Source: Tanypteryx hageni (taxonomy: Eukaryota; Arthropoda; Insecta; Odonata; Petaluridae). Taken from it: a stretch of DNA of 64,000 nt. The position numbers and the translations under genes are program-made. Position 1 is the stretch's first letter. Each line of letters opens with the position of its first letter. The stretch covers positions 83,329,855 through 83,393,854 of the forward strand of contig CM054118.1 in the NCBI GenBank assembly GCA_028673005.1. The letters are read 5' to 3'. Positions 1-12,999 of the stretch are shown here, one piece after another. Under the pieces are notes generated by a model that saw only the letters and a program-made list of their open reading frames with translations, ran no database searches and was not told where the DNA came from.

Positions 1-1232
1 GCCACCCCTGCGTAGGGAATATATTTTTCGGGTTAAAAATAAAATCGCAGTCAGTGGGTAGATAGTTATTGGGTTTTAAAATTTCTAAACGAATCGAGTG
101 AAATCGGGTTTTCATGAAAGCAAAGCAATTACATTTTCAAAGAAATTGGGCTAACTTGGGCTTAAAAGAAATTACATTTTTAAGCATTATACGTTATATT
201 CCATGCGAGTTATACACGTTACATATTTTTGGATCGGAATCGATTACACATGTAAACTGGTAACCCAACAATGTCTGAAAGTGTTGTTGATTGCTCAGCC
301 GCGAAGTGTAGGAAAATTATAAACCGTGAATATAACACGAAATGGCGACCTTCTGGTTGGAACTCGGAAATCACGGAGAGCAGAAAATATCAGCGAAATG
401 AAAGGGCGGGTCGAATCAGAGAAAGAAAAAGGAGAAAGTGGCGAGGGAGGAGGCGAGGTGTGGGATAACGCGAAATTGGGGTTTGGAATCAATTGGGTTG
501 AGAGGGAACGAAAGCAGTTTTAAATGGGCGCGCGAATGGATGAAATGAGACAAGTGACGCGTTACAAGAGGAGTTCGGGATGGGATAATTGAGTGGGATG
601 GGAGGAAGGAGAGGGTCCGAAGGGCGAAGGAGTGGGCGTTGTGATTTAAATGTGCAGGAAGAGGAGAGGGAAGGCCGCGCGCCACTGGTAGATTTCACAA
701 ATTGGGCCCTTTCATTCTTCTGCGAATGGGAGTAAACGGTCTTATAAAACCAGGCTCGTTATCCTTTAGATTATGCAGCGCTATCAGCACAGATTGAGAC
801 AAGTCCTGCAAAGAGAGAGAGAGAGAGAACGCTGCTTGATCTTGGGCGACTCGTCCCTCGAGAACGAGACCCATGTTTCAGCTTGCATTTTATCTTTAAA
901 CGAATCAAAGTTGAGATTATTTAAAAGTGTATTACATCTCGTAGGAACAGAAATGTCATATATCGGGTGTTGTTGAGAAGTACACATTTAGGCCAAACTA
1001 AGTCTACTGTTATTTATGTATGCAGAATTTCTAGTAATCCCCCACATTTGCTTTGTTTTCCAACATTTATGTCTTCGCAAAAATAATAATCTTGATATTT
1101 TACTTTCTTCTGTCACTTTCCATAATTAAGTCATAAGCTTTAACAAAAATATAACTGTCGAATTGCACAGTGAACATTTAAATAAATCGATCTCCAACAT
1201 GACTGCGCATCTGGTTAGTTCCAACCTTACAG
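1..1232. other. AT-rich intergenic or intronic DNA, no gene seen
   Basis: No recognisable coding sequence. Positions 360-720 are moderately purine-rich on the plus strand and so give short open frames on both strands with no family resemblance. A short (GA)n run lies at about 811-829. I see no RNA gene or transposon end here. Confidence 0.5.
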
Positions 1233-1240
1233 AACTAAAG

Positions 1241-1631
1241 CAGCGGTTCTCAAACTTCTGCTGCGACCCTAAACTGACCACCAATAGGACTTCGCGACCC
1301 ATACCTGGACTCTTGCGACCCGAGCTTCAATTGAGCTAAGATACAACACAGATTGCTGTAAATACGCCCCTGCCAGCGGACGCTACCACTGTATCGCTCT
1401 ACTGCGCCGCAAATTTGGTCGGTCTTGGTCATTAAAATTTTCGAGAAAAGGGTAGAATTAATGTATGAAAGTGAATGAAAAATTTTCGGTTGATCTAATA
1501 TTCCTATATATATATATATACATATATAATCTGACTCTCGGGAAAGTTTTATTCTGATGATCCTTCGCGACTCAACTGAGGACCCCACGAGACCTTGATT
1601 TGGGTCGCGACCCCGAGGTCGGGAACCACTA
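1241..1631. mobile_element. Non-autonomous hAT-type element (MITE), 391 bp, with perfect 8-bp target duplication
   Basis: The left end reads CAGCGGTTCTCAAAC followed by a GCGACCC stretch. The reverse complement of the right end reads TAGTGGTTCCCGACC followed by GTCGCGACCC, so the ends form imperfect terminal inverted repeats. The 8-mer AACTAAAG lies immediately outside both ends (1233-1240 and 1632-1639), an exact 8-bp target-site duplication as expected for hAT transposases. The last base is A where the TIR predicts G. The interior has a short (TA)n run near 1507-1520 and no transposase frame, so it must have moved in trans. Ends of the CAGNGGTTC type with GTCGCGACCC are common for insect hAT MITEs (established knowledge). 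Confidence 0.85.
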
Positions 1632-1639
1632 AACTAAAG

Positions 1640-3159
1640 GAACTTTTTCGATCATCAGTTGAATTCCAGTTACATCCAAAATTCGAAAATGAAATTCACT
1701 TTGTATATACAATGGAACTTTTATAATCCAAAGGTTTGTAAGTCGAATTTTGGTGTAATTCGAAGTGAATTCATTTTACCGACCAAAATTGTTATGTTGT
1801 TTGGTTTCGATTACTCAAATTTCTCTAACCATAATTTTCTATTACTCGATAGTGATAACATTTTCTGATTAATTTTTCCTTTACGTCGAAGTTCTGGTAA
1901 ATAATCCTCCCCATATTTACGATATTTCGACTTCCATATGATTTTAAGTTTGCTGTACGTTTTGTCACGGTTTTTTTACTTTTATGTCCCAGTACTTCGA
2001 AAATATTTTTCTGGACCCATAATTGTCCCGGTGTTATTGCTTTGTAAAGTGTATTGATTTACATAGCAGTTTTTTTACCTCTCCGGTTTGTATCAAGATT
2101 GTGTAAAGCGCTCTCAGATAAAACTCGTCTTAGTGAATGCGAATCGATACAGAGAAAATAGAAAAATAATCCTTTTTGTATGCGGACATATTATCCGGCA
2201 CATCCTACCGTATTAATGAAAAATCTTAGCACTATTCAAGTTTTATTTTTACCACCCAAAATGATATATTAACAACAAATTTTGGATTAAAGTATTATTA
2301 AACATTAAAAGTGTCACTTTCGTAGTAGATACAGTTGTGAAAATGTTAAGAAGAGTAGAAGAAGGGAAAATATTCGACATAACACTTCTTGGTTGTATAA
2401 TGAAGGTAGACAAAACCTGACATTATGACACATCAGGTACAATTTCGTATTGTTTCAAAAGGTTGAAATATGAAGGTAGAATGAGAGAAAGAAGAATGTG
2501 AAAAACGAAGATGAAAATCCGCTGCCCGAACTTTGATGGTCCAACTTTAGAAAGAACTAGTTAATTTTGAAGCCACTTTCGACGAATACATAAAGGTAGA
2601 TTGTAACGTGATGGTAGCTGAATTTAAATCTGGTGCTGACATTGTTTAAAGAAAACAAGGATGCAGTAGTCCAATTTGAAACATTAATTTTGTTAAAACA
2701 TCCTTGGGAATTTTTGAAAGATTCACTGTTTTATAAAATAACCAGAATTTCTAGCTCGTTTTAATATGCAAATTCTACTAAAATGGAAATGAGAAAAATA
2801 TATTTAAAGAACTCGAATATTTTTGTTTTCCTGCGAAGCTCTAGTTATAGAACTTCCACAGTATACACACCACTCAGAAAAAATTTTATATGCATATTTT
2901 ATACTGGACTAAAACATTTATTAAATGGAATAGTTCTCTTCAAAATGAAAATAAGAACTACTGAAAACAAAGAGTTGGAGTTTATAGACTTATTCAACTG
3001 ATAGATTCCTGAATTAGAAATTTTAACATCAATTTAAAAGTCAGCGTCCAACAAAACAACTTTTAGGTTGAACCTGACTGTAAAAAAAGAAACAATAAAG
3101 CATTTGTAAATTAACATGTGCGTATAAGAGTCACTATAGGAATTTTAAATTGGGTTTAA
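1640..3159. other. AT-rich DNA, nothing recognised
   Basis: About 1.5 kb of AT-rich sequence without convincing coding frames or repeat boundaries. Short open frames at 1659-1868 and 2783-3001 resemble no protein family I know. Confidence 0.4.
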
Positions 3160-3460
3160 ACGATAAAATATGAATGATGGATGGAGAGAAGGAGAAATGT
3201 AGAGAAAACAGGAGATAGGAGAATACAAAGGGGAGGGCGAGAGGGGAGAGCGAGAGGGGAGAGCGAGAGGGGAGAGCGAGAGGGGAGAGCGGACGATAAG
3301 GTTGTAGGGAAGATAAGGACTTGAGGGAGGAAACAAAATGGAAAAGGGAGTGAGACAGTGTACTTTAGAGTAGCAGGGAGATAGGGGACAAGAAGTGATG
3401 AAGAAGGAATGAGAGGAAAAAAAGAGAGTTGAAGGGAAGGACAAAGGAAAGAGAATGAAT
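3160..3460. repeat. Polypurine tract with 13-bp tandem core
   Basis: The plus strand is almost only A and G. The core at about 3229-3292 repeats GAGAGGGGAGAGC four times. The minus-strand open frames over it are composed only of Ser, Pro, Leu and Phe and are compositional artefacts. Confidence 0.8.
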
Positions 3461-4382
3461 TGGACGACGGAGAAAAATAGTCGGACGCGAAGAGATATAG
3501 AGAACAGATTGATTGATTATTCGGAATTTATTCTTTTTTGTGTTGAAGGTTATTCCTAACCCTGAATTGATGATCATGGTAGATGAAAAACACCGCAGAA
3601 TGTATGCGCTGGTCAGATGTGAGCCCTAGGCCTCACGGCGGGTTGCATTTCTTGTATCGTTTCAAGGCCAGGCGAGGGCTTTTAAGGGGATCTCGGAGAG
3701 AAAGATTAATAGAGCGAGACAGCAAACGTAACCATTTACAGTAATTGAATAGTGAAGAAAAATACGTAATGGAGAATGGCGGAGCAAATGATCTAAGAAT
3801 CCGAGCGAATTGCTGCAGTAGTACAAGACATAGGATAGGATGTTTTTCGGAGAATTTTCTCTTAAAAAATCGATAGATTAAAAGATGTCATGCATGAGTG
3901 TATTGTGGATAAATGGATTGAATTTTCTGCGAAGTATAACGTTTAAACTATTGCGACGGTTCCAAAAAAATTGACAAATACAAAGAAAATCTAAGCAAAA
4001 GTTTTGCATCGACGTATTTTCAAACATTCCACTAATTTTACACCATTTTGCCGAATTAACTGCGGAAACGAAAACATGCACCAAAAGTCACGTGGAAGCA
4101 TTGGTTTAGCGAGAGATTACTGGATAATACGCTGCGTCGTTCCAATCACCTTGGACTCTTTGCCCTTCCCCTTTACACGTAAATTAGTTTGAAATTGGTA
4201 CGAGAGTTAAAAATATCACCGGATCGGATCCACTCGCGGGCATGTTGGCGCAGATTGAGAGAGAGGGGGGAATTGCATTCAGCAAGAGGAGCAACAGCAG
4301 AACGATTCGTCGGGAAAAAATCTGAATAGTTTGAAAGAAAGGACTTTTAGGACGGAATGGAAAATGAAGTAGTAAATACGAA
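3461..4382. other. AT-rich DNA, nothing recognised
   Basis: Mixed composition with no recognised gene, RNA or transposon end. Confidence 0.4.
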
Positions 4383-4645
4383 AAAAGATAAAGAGAGAGA
4401 GAGAGAGATACTTTTTATGAATGGATCGAAAGTAGGAAATATATTTTTTTGAGAGTCTCAAGATACAAGAATAGCAAAAGAGGGAGGAATGGAAGGAGGG
4501 TGAATGGCCAAGGCTCACGGAAGAGAGAAAGAAGGAAGGAGAGAGAGGGAGTAGGGGAGGGAAAGAGAAAGGGGGAGGGAGAGAGAGGGAAGAGAGAGAG
4601 GGGGGGGGGAGAGAGAGAGAGGGAGAGAAAGATGGAGAGAGAATA
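4383..4645. repeat. Polypurine (GA)n-type tract
   Basis: The plus strand is nearly pure purine with several GAGAGAGA runs and a G9 run near 4600-4609. The overlapping low-complexity open frames on both strands are artefacts. Confidence 0.8.
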
Positions 4646-6235
4646 AGGAGCATTAAGTGCGGTCGTCAAAGGTTGACCTGTGTCTTTCTGCTCCTCAAAC
4701 GCGGCGCCCACCCGCGACAGATGCAAAAGGAAGATGAATTTCATTTGAGTAGATGCTCAAAAATGTTAGGCGTGCGGAAGAAATATAAGAGACAAATTTA
4801 GCGTAGTTCGTCGAAATAGTCATGGCTTCGATTCATAGTTCTGTATTAAATGCGAGCAAAACATTCTAAGGACAGAAAACTGAGAAATATCAAGGTTTTT
4901 AATTTGAAGCGCCTTGTCATTCGTTACGCTGACGAATTTCATTGAAAAATTAATAATGAGCTACACCGCAATGTCGCAGGACCTCTTTGCAATTGTTTTA
5001 AAAGTTTTTACAATACATTCTAGATGCACTCGATTCTACGATAGAAATCCACTCGGCAATTTAAAACCCACTCTACAGCGAGCGAGGGAGCACTTTAACT
5101 CAATGGCCTTAATCCAAAATTCCACCGCTTCTCTCCTAAAAGCCTATCTCTAACTCTCTTCAACCGCTAAACAAACTATTTCAGAATAGCTGGCGGCAAA
5201 CTTCTATTGTCGCAACTCCTAGCCATCGCTACCCGCACTCTATATCCCTTCAGTTGAGCTCTATCTCTCTTCCCATTCTTCTCCCTCTCTCTCTCTCCAA
5301 TTCCCTCCTAAACACAATTACCACGACAGGTAGACATAGCACAACGGAGCATCTGTAGCTGATTCCTATCCGCAACACTGCAACATCCACCGCACAACAG
5401 ATAAACTGCTCGACGCTTATTCTTGCTGCGACACACCCAAAACACCGAACTCCACTCCTATCCCACGGCACTCTCGCCATGTAAAACGTGTGGAAGCGCT
5501 CCAACTGTCGTTTTGCCTATCTAATTCCATCCTTTCCCTCTCAATCCAATGAATCTCCATTTGAGCCTGTATTTTCGATAACTAATTCCACATACTCCAA
5601 AAGGACGACGAGTTTTATCATTTAATATTATACACGCTTGCCGCACCGTGGATGTGGCATCGGTTCGACGTAAGTCCGTATATTGGAATTTGATGCAATT
5701 TTCACTAGCCGATGATGAAATGACAGATGGTTCACGAGGCTAACGTTATTTCATATTAAAAATGTTTGGTAAGGGGTGGCATCACACTTGAAAAGCAGCT
5801 CCCAGCGATACATTTTGCACTTCCGAATGTGATATTTTTTCACGTTTTCATTTCAATAGAGGCCGAAATAAATAAATATCGATTTTACGCACGCAGGCCG
5901 TGAAATTAGCAGGAGGCTATCATTATGCTCGAATACCCATCAAAATATTGAAAAAACCAAACTCGCCCATGCAAGCCGAAAATCCCATTACGCGGACTTC
6001 AGTTCCTTTTATGCGCCAAGTAACTAACAGCGCAACAAAAAGCCGGTTACTCGTCTTCCTGAAAAAATGTGTAAATATGGGAAACCGCGTTTTGTTGCTT
6101 TCCCTCGTTATTTTTCATCTCTTGAAAAATTCCCTCTATAACGCACTCTCTTTTTCCCCTCCTAATTTCACGCTCTTGCCCCCTTTCGCATAATTTTGCC
6201 TTTTTGCGTACACACACCGGCGAAACTCCTTCCTC
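4646..6235. other. Unannotated DNA, nothing recognised
   Basis: No gene identified. There is a short pyrimidine patch at about 5268-5300. The open frames at 5250-5504 (minus) and 5900-6193 (plus) have no recognisable domains. Confidence 0.4.
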
Positions 6236-6600
6236 TTGCTACTTGCCTCCCTCCTTCCCATTCCTTTTCTTGCCCCACTCCCACTCCTTTTCCTCCCTCC
6301 CTCCCACTCCTTTTCCTCCCTCCCTCCCACTCCTTTTCCTCCCTTCCTCCCACTCCTTTTCCTCCCTCCCTCCCACTCCTTTTCCTCCCTCCCTCCCACT
6401 CCTTTTCCTCCCTCCCTCCCACTCCTTTTCCTCCATTCCACTCCTTTTCCTCCCTCCCTCTCCTTTTCCTTCCTTCCTCTCCTTTTACTCTCCCACTACT
6501 CTCCCCACCCTCCCTCCAATCCTCCTCCCTCCATCTCCTCTTCCCGTCTCTATCACATTTTTCCCCTTTCCTCTCCCTGCTTCTTACTTTTTCCGACTTA
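6236..6600. repeat. Polypyrimidine minisatellite, 23-bp unit
   Basis: The plus strand is C+T only apart from one A per unit. The unit is CCTTTTCCTCCCTCCCTCC plus CACT (23 bp), seen about seven times between 6281 and 6440 with small variants. The C/T-rich bias continues more weakly to about 7100, which explains the 329-aa Ser/Leu/Phe/Pro frame at 6204-7193. That frame is not a gene. Confidence 0.85.
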
Positions 6601-7100
6601 TTCTTTGCACCATTAGGTACGCCTTGATTTACATTTTTTCAACATTTCCTTCGCGATTTTTTTGCTTTTCATCTTTATTTAAATGTGTTTCTGTTTCAAT
6701 GCGTTCTTTTGGCAATTTACAACGCCTCCTTTCTCTACCTTGCATTCTCGCCATTCCTACTCGACCACTTCCTTTTTCGCATTCCTTTCTCCACTTTTCT
6801 CTGCGCTTTCATCCTCTCTTCCTGTTTTTCCATTTCGCCCTCTTTTATTTTTCTCTATCGGCCTATTTTCTCCATTCCTTTTATTTCCTCCCACCTCATC
6901 TTTCTCTTACTTTACTCTTTTTTCGTTTTCTTTTTCGGATTCCATTGCATTTTCAAATGCGTCTTTCCGAGACTCTTTCGACTCGTTCATTTTCATTTCG
7001 CCTCTTCCTCTCATCCTCACTCACTCATCTTACTTTATGTGCATGTGTTTATCGTTTCTTTCGCCTCTCAAAACCCATTTATTCTTTTTTACGCATAAAT

Positions 7101-8516
7101 GAATTACGTCCCGTTTTTTATGGACATCTTTCCTTAGAGGCGTTATTTCGTTATAATCAATCCTCCAATGCCACCCATGTATCACATGCTTAAGAACTTA
7201 ATTTACTTTCCGAAATTTTTAGCTATTCCATAACTATATTCACCAGCATCGCCATTTTTAGCATACTGTCGCTCCATGTGATCGATCCAATTGTTTCACG
7301 CTTCCCGATTTCCACACTTTACCTTTAATATCGAAGAAAAAAATTGCACATTAATAACGTCTCAGTCTAATTGATTAAAAATTAAATAAAATATTCATTT
7401 TTACATACATACGCAAATAAAATTGTGGTGACTATTCAGCACGAATCTATAAAACAAAGTTTCATCTTCGGAGCATATGCTAAAGAGATTTCCTTGAATT
7501 ATAAAAGGGCAATGTAAAGCAGCGTGACGATTACTACATATTATGAAATGAGAGAAGAAAAATCAAATTATCACTAAAGCTTAAAGGATGGATTAACAAT
7601 ATACTCGCGGGCAGTAATAATACGAACTCGATGATGGTGAACCGAAAATTAAGTTGGACATGTTCTAAATTTGAAAAGACGGCCTAACTTTTCTCTATTA
7701 TAAAATCTGAATTAAGATCTGCGGTTATTGAAATCAGAAATGGACGACATTTTTGTCTGCAAACATCTACAGAGAATGGAGAACGATAATTTAAATTAAA
7801 AAAATATAAATGGTGAATATATCCCAGGAGCATTCTTTCAAATATAAACCAATGCTTACAGAAAAGTGAAAATCGTATGCCACCAAGAAATATAATACAC
7901 ACAAAAGTATAGTAGAAGAACAGGAAATCGAACGGTGCGACGGAAACGAAGAAAAATAAAATAAAAAGAATAGCGAGCCGAAAAAAGATAGGATCAAACG
8001 TAAGGTAACATTGTCATCAGAAAGAGGAAAATACTTTCTTTAAAATAAAATTACCGCAAATCCCTGCACAGTATATATAAAATAATTGAGAATTTGAAGA
8101 ATTTAAACACAAACAATATGAATAAGGTGAGAAAACAGAGGTGTAAGAGAATGGACAATTGCGAAGTGACACCGGACGATCGTGTTGCAACGAACTGAAA
8201 ACACTCAAAGACGAATACCCTGATTAATCCTCTTGTGGAGAAGACTCAGATGGAGAAGTTCAGCGAGAAAACGTGACCAACAAGCGCATTTGGCTCCGTC
8301 CGTTTCATTAAAGTTATCTAATGAAACGCGGGGTATATGTACGTGCCAATAAACAAGAATATGAAATTCCACTCGTCTAAAAGTAAAAATTCGTTCCAGA
8401 GAGCAGAGAGAGAGAGAGAGAGAGAAAGGCCCTATTAACCTGACAAATTTAATCCTTTCTTTGGCAAATAGCGCATGATTTTAACCTACTTTCCAGAGTA
8501 GAAAAAGGCTTATAGT
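7101..8516. other. AT-rich DNA, nothing recognised
   Basis: No coding frame with family resemblance. A short (GA)n run lies at about 8405-8425. Confidence 0.4.
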
Positions 8517-9615
8517 TTCGTCGTTGTGTCTGTCTGTCTGACTGTCCGTCTGCCTGTCTGGTCCCTCTATTAACTTTTGAACCAATAGACCGATTTTCAT
8601 GATACTCGGTGGAAATCTCTTGCTACTTGGGCCGAGCTTTGGAGGATAGTTTTTGTTGAGAAGATTGAAGTCCCGGATTCGATTCCAGGAAGTATCATTC
8701 CCATTTCATTTACATGGAAAATCTGAAATCCATCGTGCAGGATAATTTTCTCTTCCACATTAAAATATCTTAGAATTGTAATATCGGAGCGCGATTTGTA
8801 GTGTTCTATGAGGAATTGAATGACAATTCTAATATTTATCGTAGAATTTTGCTTATTGATCGAATTTCTCAAACTTTTGCGTAAATACTGGCGTTTATGC
8901 AGTTTTTATCATTCATTACGAGAATGTTGCCATAGCAACAACTGTTCTTGGACTCGGATTCGGTATAGTCTAATACGTACAGCGTTTCACAACCGGGGAT
9001 TAGCGTACCTCTAGGGGTTCGCGAGAAAAATTTGATAATGGCGTCTTTTTCACTTTCTTGGTTCTACAATTGTTACCAATATTTTAATTTCATTCAAATG
9101 AGTTGCATAGTTTTATTTAAAATTTGTTCTCATTCTTCAAGCATAATATATACTAACTAGAAACTGATGAAAATATCAGAGATTCTGATTTTATTGTGAA
9201 CGTGCACATACTATGTGCTATATAAACTTTATTTACCATGAATTGAGCGCGTTCAAAAAGACTTGTTTTTACGAAATTTAATTCGCCCCCAAAACTGTTA
9301 CAGCTCCAGGGATCTGCGGAGATAAAAGGTTAATCCAAGGGGCTCGCGACGAGAAATAGGTTAGCTTAAGGGGTTTGCTAAGTGAAAAAGTTGGGAACCG
9401 CTGTTCTAATAGACGCACGTGTTTTTTTGCCGCACAAATACGCGTAATCAATTTAGTATTCCGTTCAAATGTAGGTATTTGTAATATTTTATAACGCTAA
9501 ATTATGAACACAAAGAGCAACATATCCGCGGCTGATTTAAAGATATTAAAGCCAATAAAAGTATTTAATAAATGATTAAATGGAAAGTAGGCATCAAAGT
9601 TCTGTTTGGAACATC
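8517..9615 (+). repeat. Interspersed repeat R1, copy A, split by a hAT-type insertion
   Basis: This copy begins with a (GTCY)n proto-microsatellite (GTCTGTCTGTCTGACTGTCC), followed by a conserved segment starting TATTAACTTTTGAACCAATA. A GATTCGATTCCAGGAAGTAT block and CCATCGTGCAGG follow, and the copy ends at about GTTCTGTTTGGA. It aligns along its length with 15786-16437 (plus) and with 63056-64000 (minus). The insertion at 8976-9403 interrupts it, and R1 sequence resumes at 9412. The (GTCY)n head recalls the mini-me/HINE class of insect elements, which is inference. No coding capacity is seen. Confidence 0.85.
8976..9403. mobile_element. hAT-type non-autonomous element nested in R1 copy A
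   Basis: The left end carries CAGCGTTTCACAACC from 8980, and the right end is GGTTGGGAACCGCTG-like (rc CAGCGGTTCCCAACTT), ending at 9403. The flanking 8-mers are GTCTAATA (8968-8975) and TTCTAATA (9404-9411), a 7/8 match. Four extra bases (CGTA) separate the left 8-mer from the CAG terminus. R1 copy B lacks the insert and so gives the empty site. There is no transposase frame. Confidence 0.75.
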
Positions 9616-10439
9616 TTATTCTTTTTAATCTCGTGAAAGGAGTTTGAATGTTGTCTAATGTGGTCCGCTCCTATTAAAAACCAGTCTCAACCCATCAAAT
9701 TATTTTAATGGCAGACTACTCTTGATTATTCTATGACTAAACATACGCTAAAATAATGGTTTATATTCTAAAAACTTGAAAAGATATTGCATAACGAAAA
9801 TAGAGAAAATCCATTCATGTAGGATTTAATTAAGCTAGCTTATTGGGCGTTATTGTAAGCGCATCTGGATTTTGATTCCAAAGGAAAAATAGATCGATGT
9901 TAAATTATCTCCAAAAACGGCAATTCTGTAAAGATAACTGAAGTGTAAGAGAGTGGGCGGTTTATTGTCCTAAATTTCGGTTCTCGTAAAGTTGTGTCGC
10001 CATCTTGGTTTTCTCTCCCGCCTAGGCCGCCGCATACTCATATGCCTTCGTATCGCTCCACTCGTCATTAGATATTCAGTTATGCGATATTGCTCTGCCG
10101 CGACAACGTCTCTCGTGCTTTCCTTCAGTTAAATCGCAATTTATTTCGGCGAATAAAACGCGACTCGACGGAATGACAAGGGGACAAGATTTTTCAAAAT
10201 AGAAACGAGCCTTCCTTTTCTCGGAATAGTGATTTTTTCGTAATACTGATAACGTGTCGTTCCGCGGTGAAATTATTGAGCGAGCATTGGTCTACATCAC
10301 GCTCTCCGTATGCATATTTGATATTTCTTCTCCAGGGAGATAGAATTTTTTTACTTTCTCGAAACTTTGCCTATCACATGTCAAGTGCTCGAAAATATTC
10401 CGAGTATAAATGAGCCTTCAGTCAGCACTTCTTCATTTC
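9616..10439. other. Unannotated DNA, nothing recognised
   Basis: Mixed-composition sequence with no identified gene or repeat boundary. Confidence 0.4.
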
Positions 10440-11075
10440 ATACCTCACTCCATCACTTCACCCTTCCTCTCTCCATTCATTTCTCTCCTCTTTCCCTCTC
10501 TTTCTCTCCTTTCTCTCCTCTCTCTCCTTTCCTCTCTTTCTCTCCTCTCTTTCTCTCCTCTCTCTTTCTCTTTCTCCATTTCTCTCCTCTCACCCTTCCT
10601 TTCTCTCTTCTCTTCCTCCCTTCTCTATTCTCTCCCTCCCTTTATCGGCCCTCACCCTCCCTTTATCTGCCCTCTCCCTCCCGTTTTCTCCTCTCTCTCT
10701 CTCTCCCTGTATCTCCTCTCTCCATCCATTTATCTCCTCTCTTCATCCATTTATCTCCTCTCTCCATCCATTTATCTCCCCTCTCCCTCCCTTTATTTCC
10801 TCTCTCCCTCCCTTTATCTCCTCTCTCCCTCCCTTTATCTCGTCTCTCCCACCCTTTATCTCGTCTCTCCCTCCCTTAATCTCCTCTCTCCCTCCCTTTA
10901 TCTCCTCTCTCCCTCCCTTTATCTCCTCTCTCCCTCCCTTTATCTCATCTCTCCTCCCTTTATCTCCTCTCTCCCTCCCTTTCTCTCCTCTCTCCCTACC
11001 TTTATCTCCTCTCTACCTCCCTTTATCTCCTCTCTGCCTCCCTTTTCTCCTCCCACACTTACGTCCTCCGAAGTT
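10440..11075. repeat. Polypyrimidine minisatellite, 21-bp unit
   Basis: From about 10720 the unit CCTCTCTCCCTCCCTTTATC plus T (21 bp) repeats with few changes, about 15 to 20 times. The 5' part (10440-10700) is less regular C/T. Because 21 is a multiple of three and the unit holds no stop in two frames, frames of 170 and 232 aa (Ser-Pro-Ser-Leu-Tyr-Leu periodicity) stay open. They are not evidence of a gene. Confidence 0.9.
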
Positions 11076-12004
11076 CCACTAGGACACTTACAAAAGCAAA
11101 AATGTTAAAACCATAAAGTATGGCCTCGGGGCTCTATTGCTGGAGTTTCCAGGAATGTTCATATTCTTATTTTATAAACTAAGATTCTCTGAAAATGGAG
11201 AAATGGCAAACAAATACACAAAAACTTTATTCCGATCTTCTCACTTCTTCAAAAGTTTCCTTCTGAGCTAAAATATTTTCCGTGCAAAAATCCCGAGACG
11301 CCAAACGACCTATGAGGAAGCGGCAGATTCCTCTCCTGCGGGTTTTTCCTGAGAGAACACGTTCCTCTATTCCTTGCGTGCTGAGGAAGTGTATGCGGGG
11401 CAATGAGAGGTTATGGCGCAAGTATTCAAATGGGAAGGAAAATGCACCGCTTCTTATTAGAGGAACATGCATATGCACATGCTTCCCGTCAAATACGAGT
11501 GAAGAATTTGGCATGTTTACAACTTTTACAACAACGTGCCATTTAGTTCGCGCCGAAGAAGAACCGCAAAAATTTGCATTTGCCTGATTTCGGAGGACAA
11601 AACACAAACAGTTGCTAACACGGAAATTTATACGAAAGAACATTTATTTATTCTGTATCTTGTGAGATATATTTTATAATAAGTTGCTTTTTTATTTTAC
11701 TTGTGTTTGCATAAAATGACATTGGTGAAGATCTTTGGAAATATTTAAATATAAAATGTAAAAGCTGCAAAATATTAAATGACATTGCTTAATAATTTGA
11801 AGCCAAAACTTTGGCAGAATTAGTAGTAAATAAATAAAATTACTATTTAAAATATTGCTAGAAGGCATGCAGGTTATCTCTTGCTTCCACGAAAACAACC
11901 GTGTCAAAGGAGTACTTAAGTAATTACTCGTTCTTTTCAGAACATCCCCATAGATGCTGAAAAGAATTCGCGAGAAGCAGAAATTCTTATGATTAAGGAC
12001 AGCG
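11076..12004. other. Unannotated DNA, nothing recognised
   Basis: Positions 11227-11643 are open on both strands (138 aa minus, 101 aa plus) without recognisable motifs. I do not call either as a gene. The rest is AT-rich. Confidence 0.35.
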
Positions 12005-12430
12005 TATTGTATGGTCGAGAGAGAGGAGAGAGGTTAGAATGACAGAGAGGGGGAGAGAGAGAGAAGGATGTGGGAGGATAAAGGAATGGTTAGAAGCGAG
12101 GGGAATGGGGAAGAAGAATGAGTGCTTAGCCGGGGGGAAAGACGGGTGAAAGAACGGGGTGCGGGATGATAATGGGGGAGGAGAAATGAATGTGAAAAAA
12201 TGTATGTAGCAGGGAGGGGGAGGAAGTAACGTAAGGGCGGGAAGAGGAGGAACGAGCGGGGCTGGTCGAGGAGAGGGCATTAAAGGGAAGAGGGTGGAGG
12301 AGACAGGAAGTGAGGGAGAGGAATAGAAGGAGGAGGAGACAGGAAGTGAGAGAGAGGGATGGGAGGAGGAGAGAGGAAGGAGGGGAGGGAATGCGTGGGA
12401 GAGAATGCGGAGGAAGAATGAGTGCATCGC
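12005..12430. repeat. Polypurine tract
   Basis: The plus strand is mostly A and G with GGAGGAGACAGGAAGTGAGA-type internal repetition (two copies about 36 bp apart near 12298 and 12334). Low-complexity frames on both strands are artefacts. Confidence 0.75.
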
Positions 12431-12999
12431 ACAGAGAAATGATGAACGAAGGAATCCTGGCGGGTGAAAATGAAGAAAGGCGTGTCATGATAATTAAAGT
12501 TATGAGGAGGAGAGAGTCAAGTCGCAAGATGGCGTCAAGAGAGAGTAATATTGGGATGTTTATTAAACGTAAGTTTTTGTCGGGAATATTTCAATTTTAC
12601 ATATCTTGTGATGAATAGTAAAATAGAGGCTCAATGACATGCTCCTATATACGCAATGCGGAATTTACTCAACAGCGAATGGGAGGATATATAACACGGG
12701 TTTATTGTCCAATTCTCCAACAATTTAAATCCGAGTATCTCCATTACTGTCTTTATATTTTACTACAAAAATTAAACTAACTCAAATTCGATGCACCTTG
12801 CATGAACAATAAAAGCTGCAGAAGGAACAGTGCTAGTAATTTGATTGCCAATGGTCGCAGGACACTTACAGAACAAATTCCATAAGCTCAATGGAACGAA
12901 CCACACTGACTGTTGAATTTATAAATTTCACATTAGAATAGTTCAAAAATGAAATTCCAAAAAAAATTCGAAGGAATTGGAGGAAAATATGCGGCAAGG
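12431..12999. other. AT-rich DNA, nothing recognised
   Basis: No gene or repeat boundary recognised. Confidence 0.35.

Noticed and set aside
6204..7193. 329-aa plus-strand open frame
   Set aside because: Covers the 23-bp pyrimidine minisatellite and C/T-rich flank. Composition is Ser, Leu, Phe and Pro with no motif.
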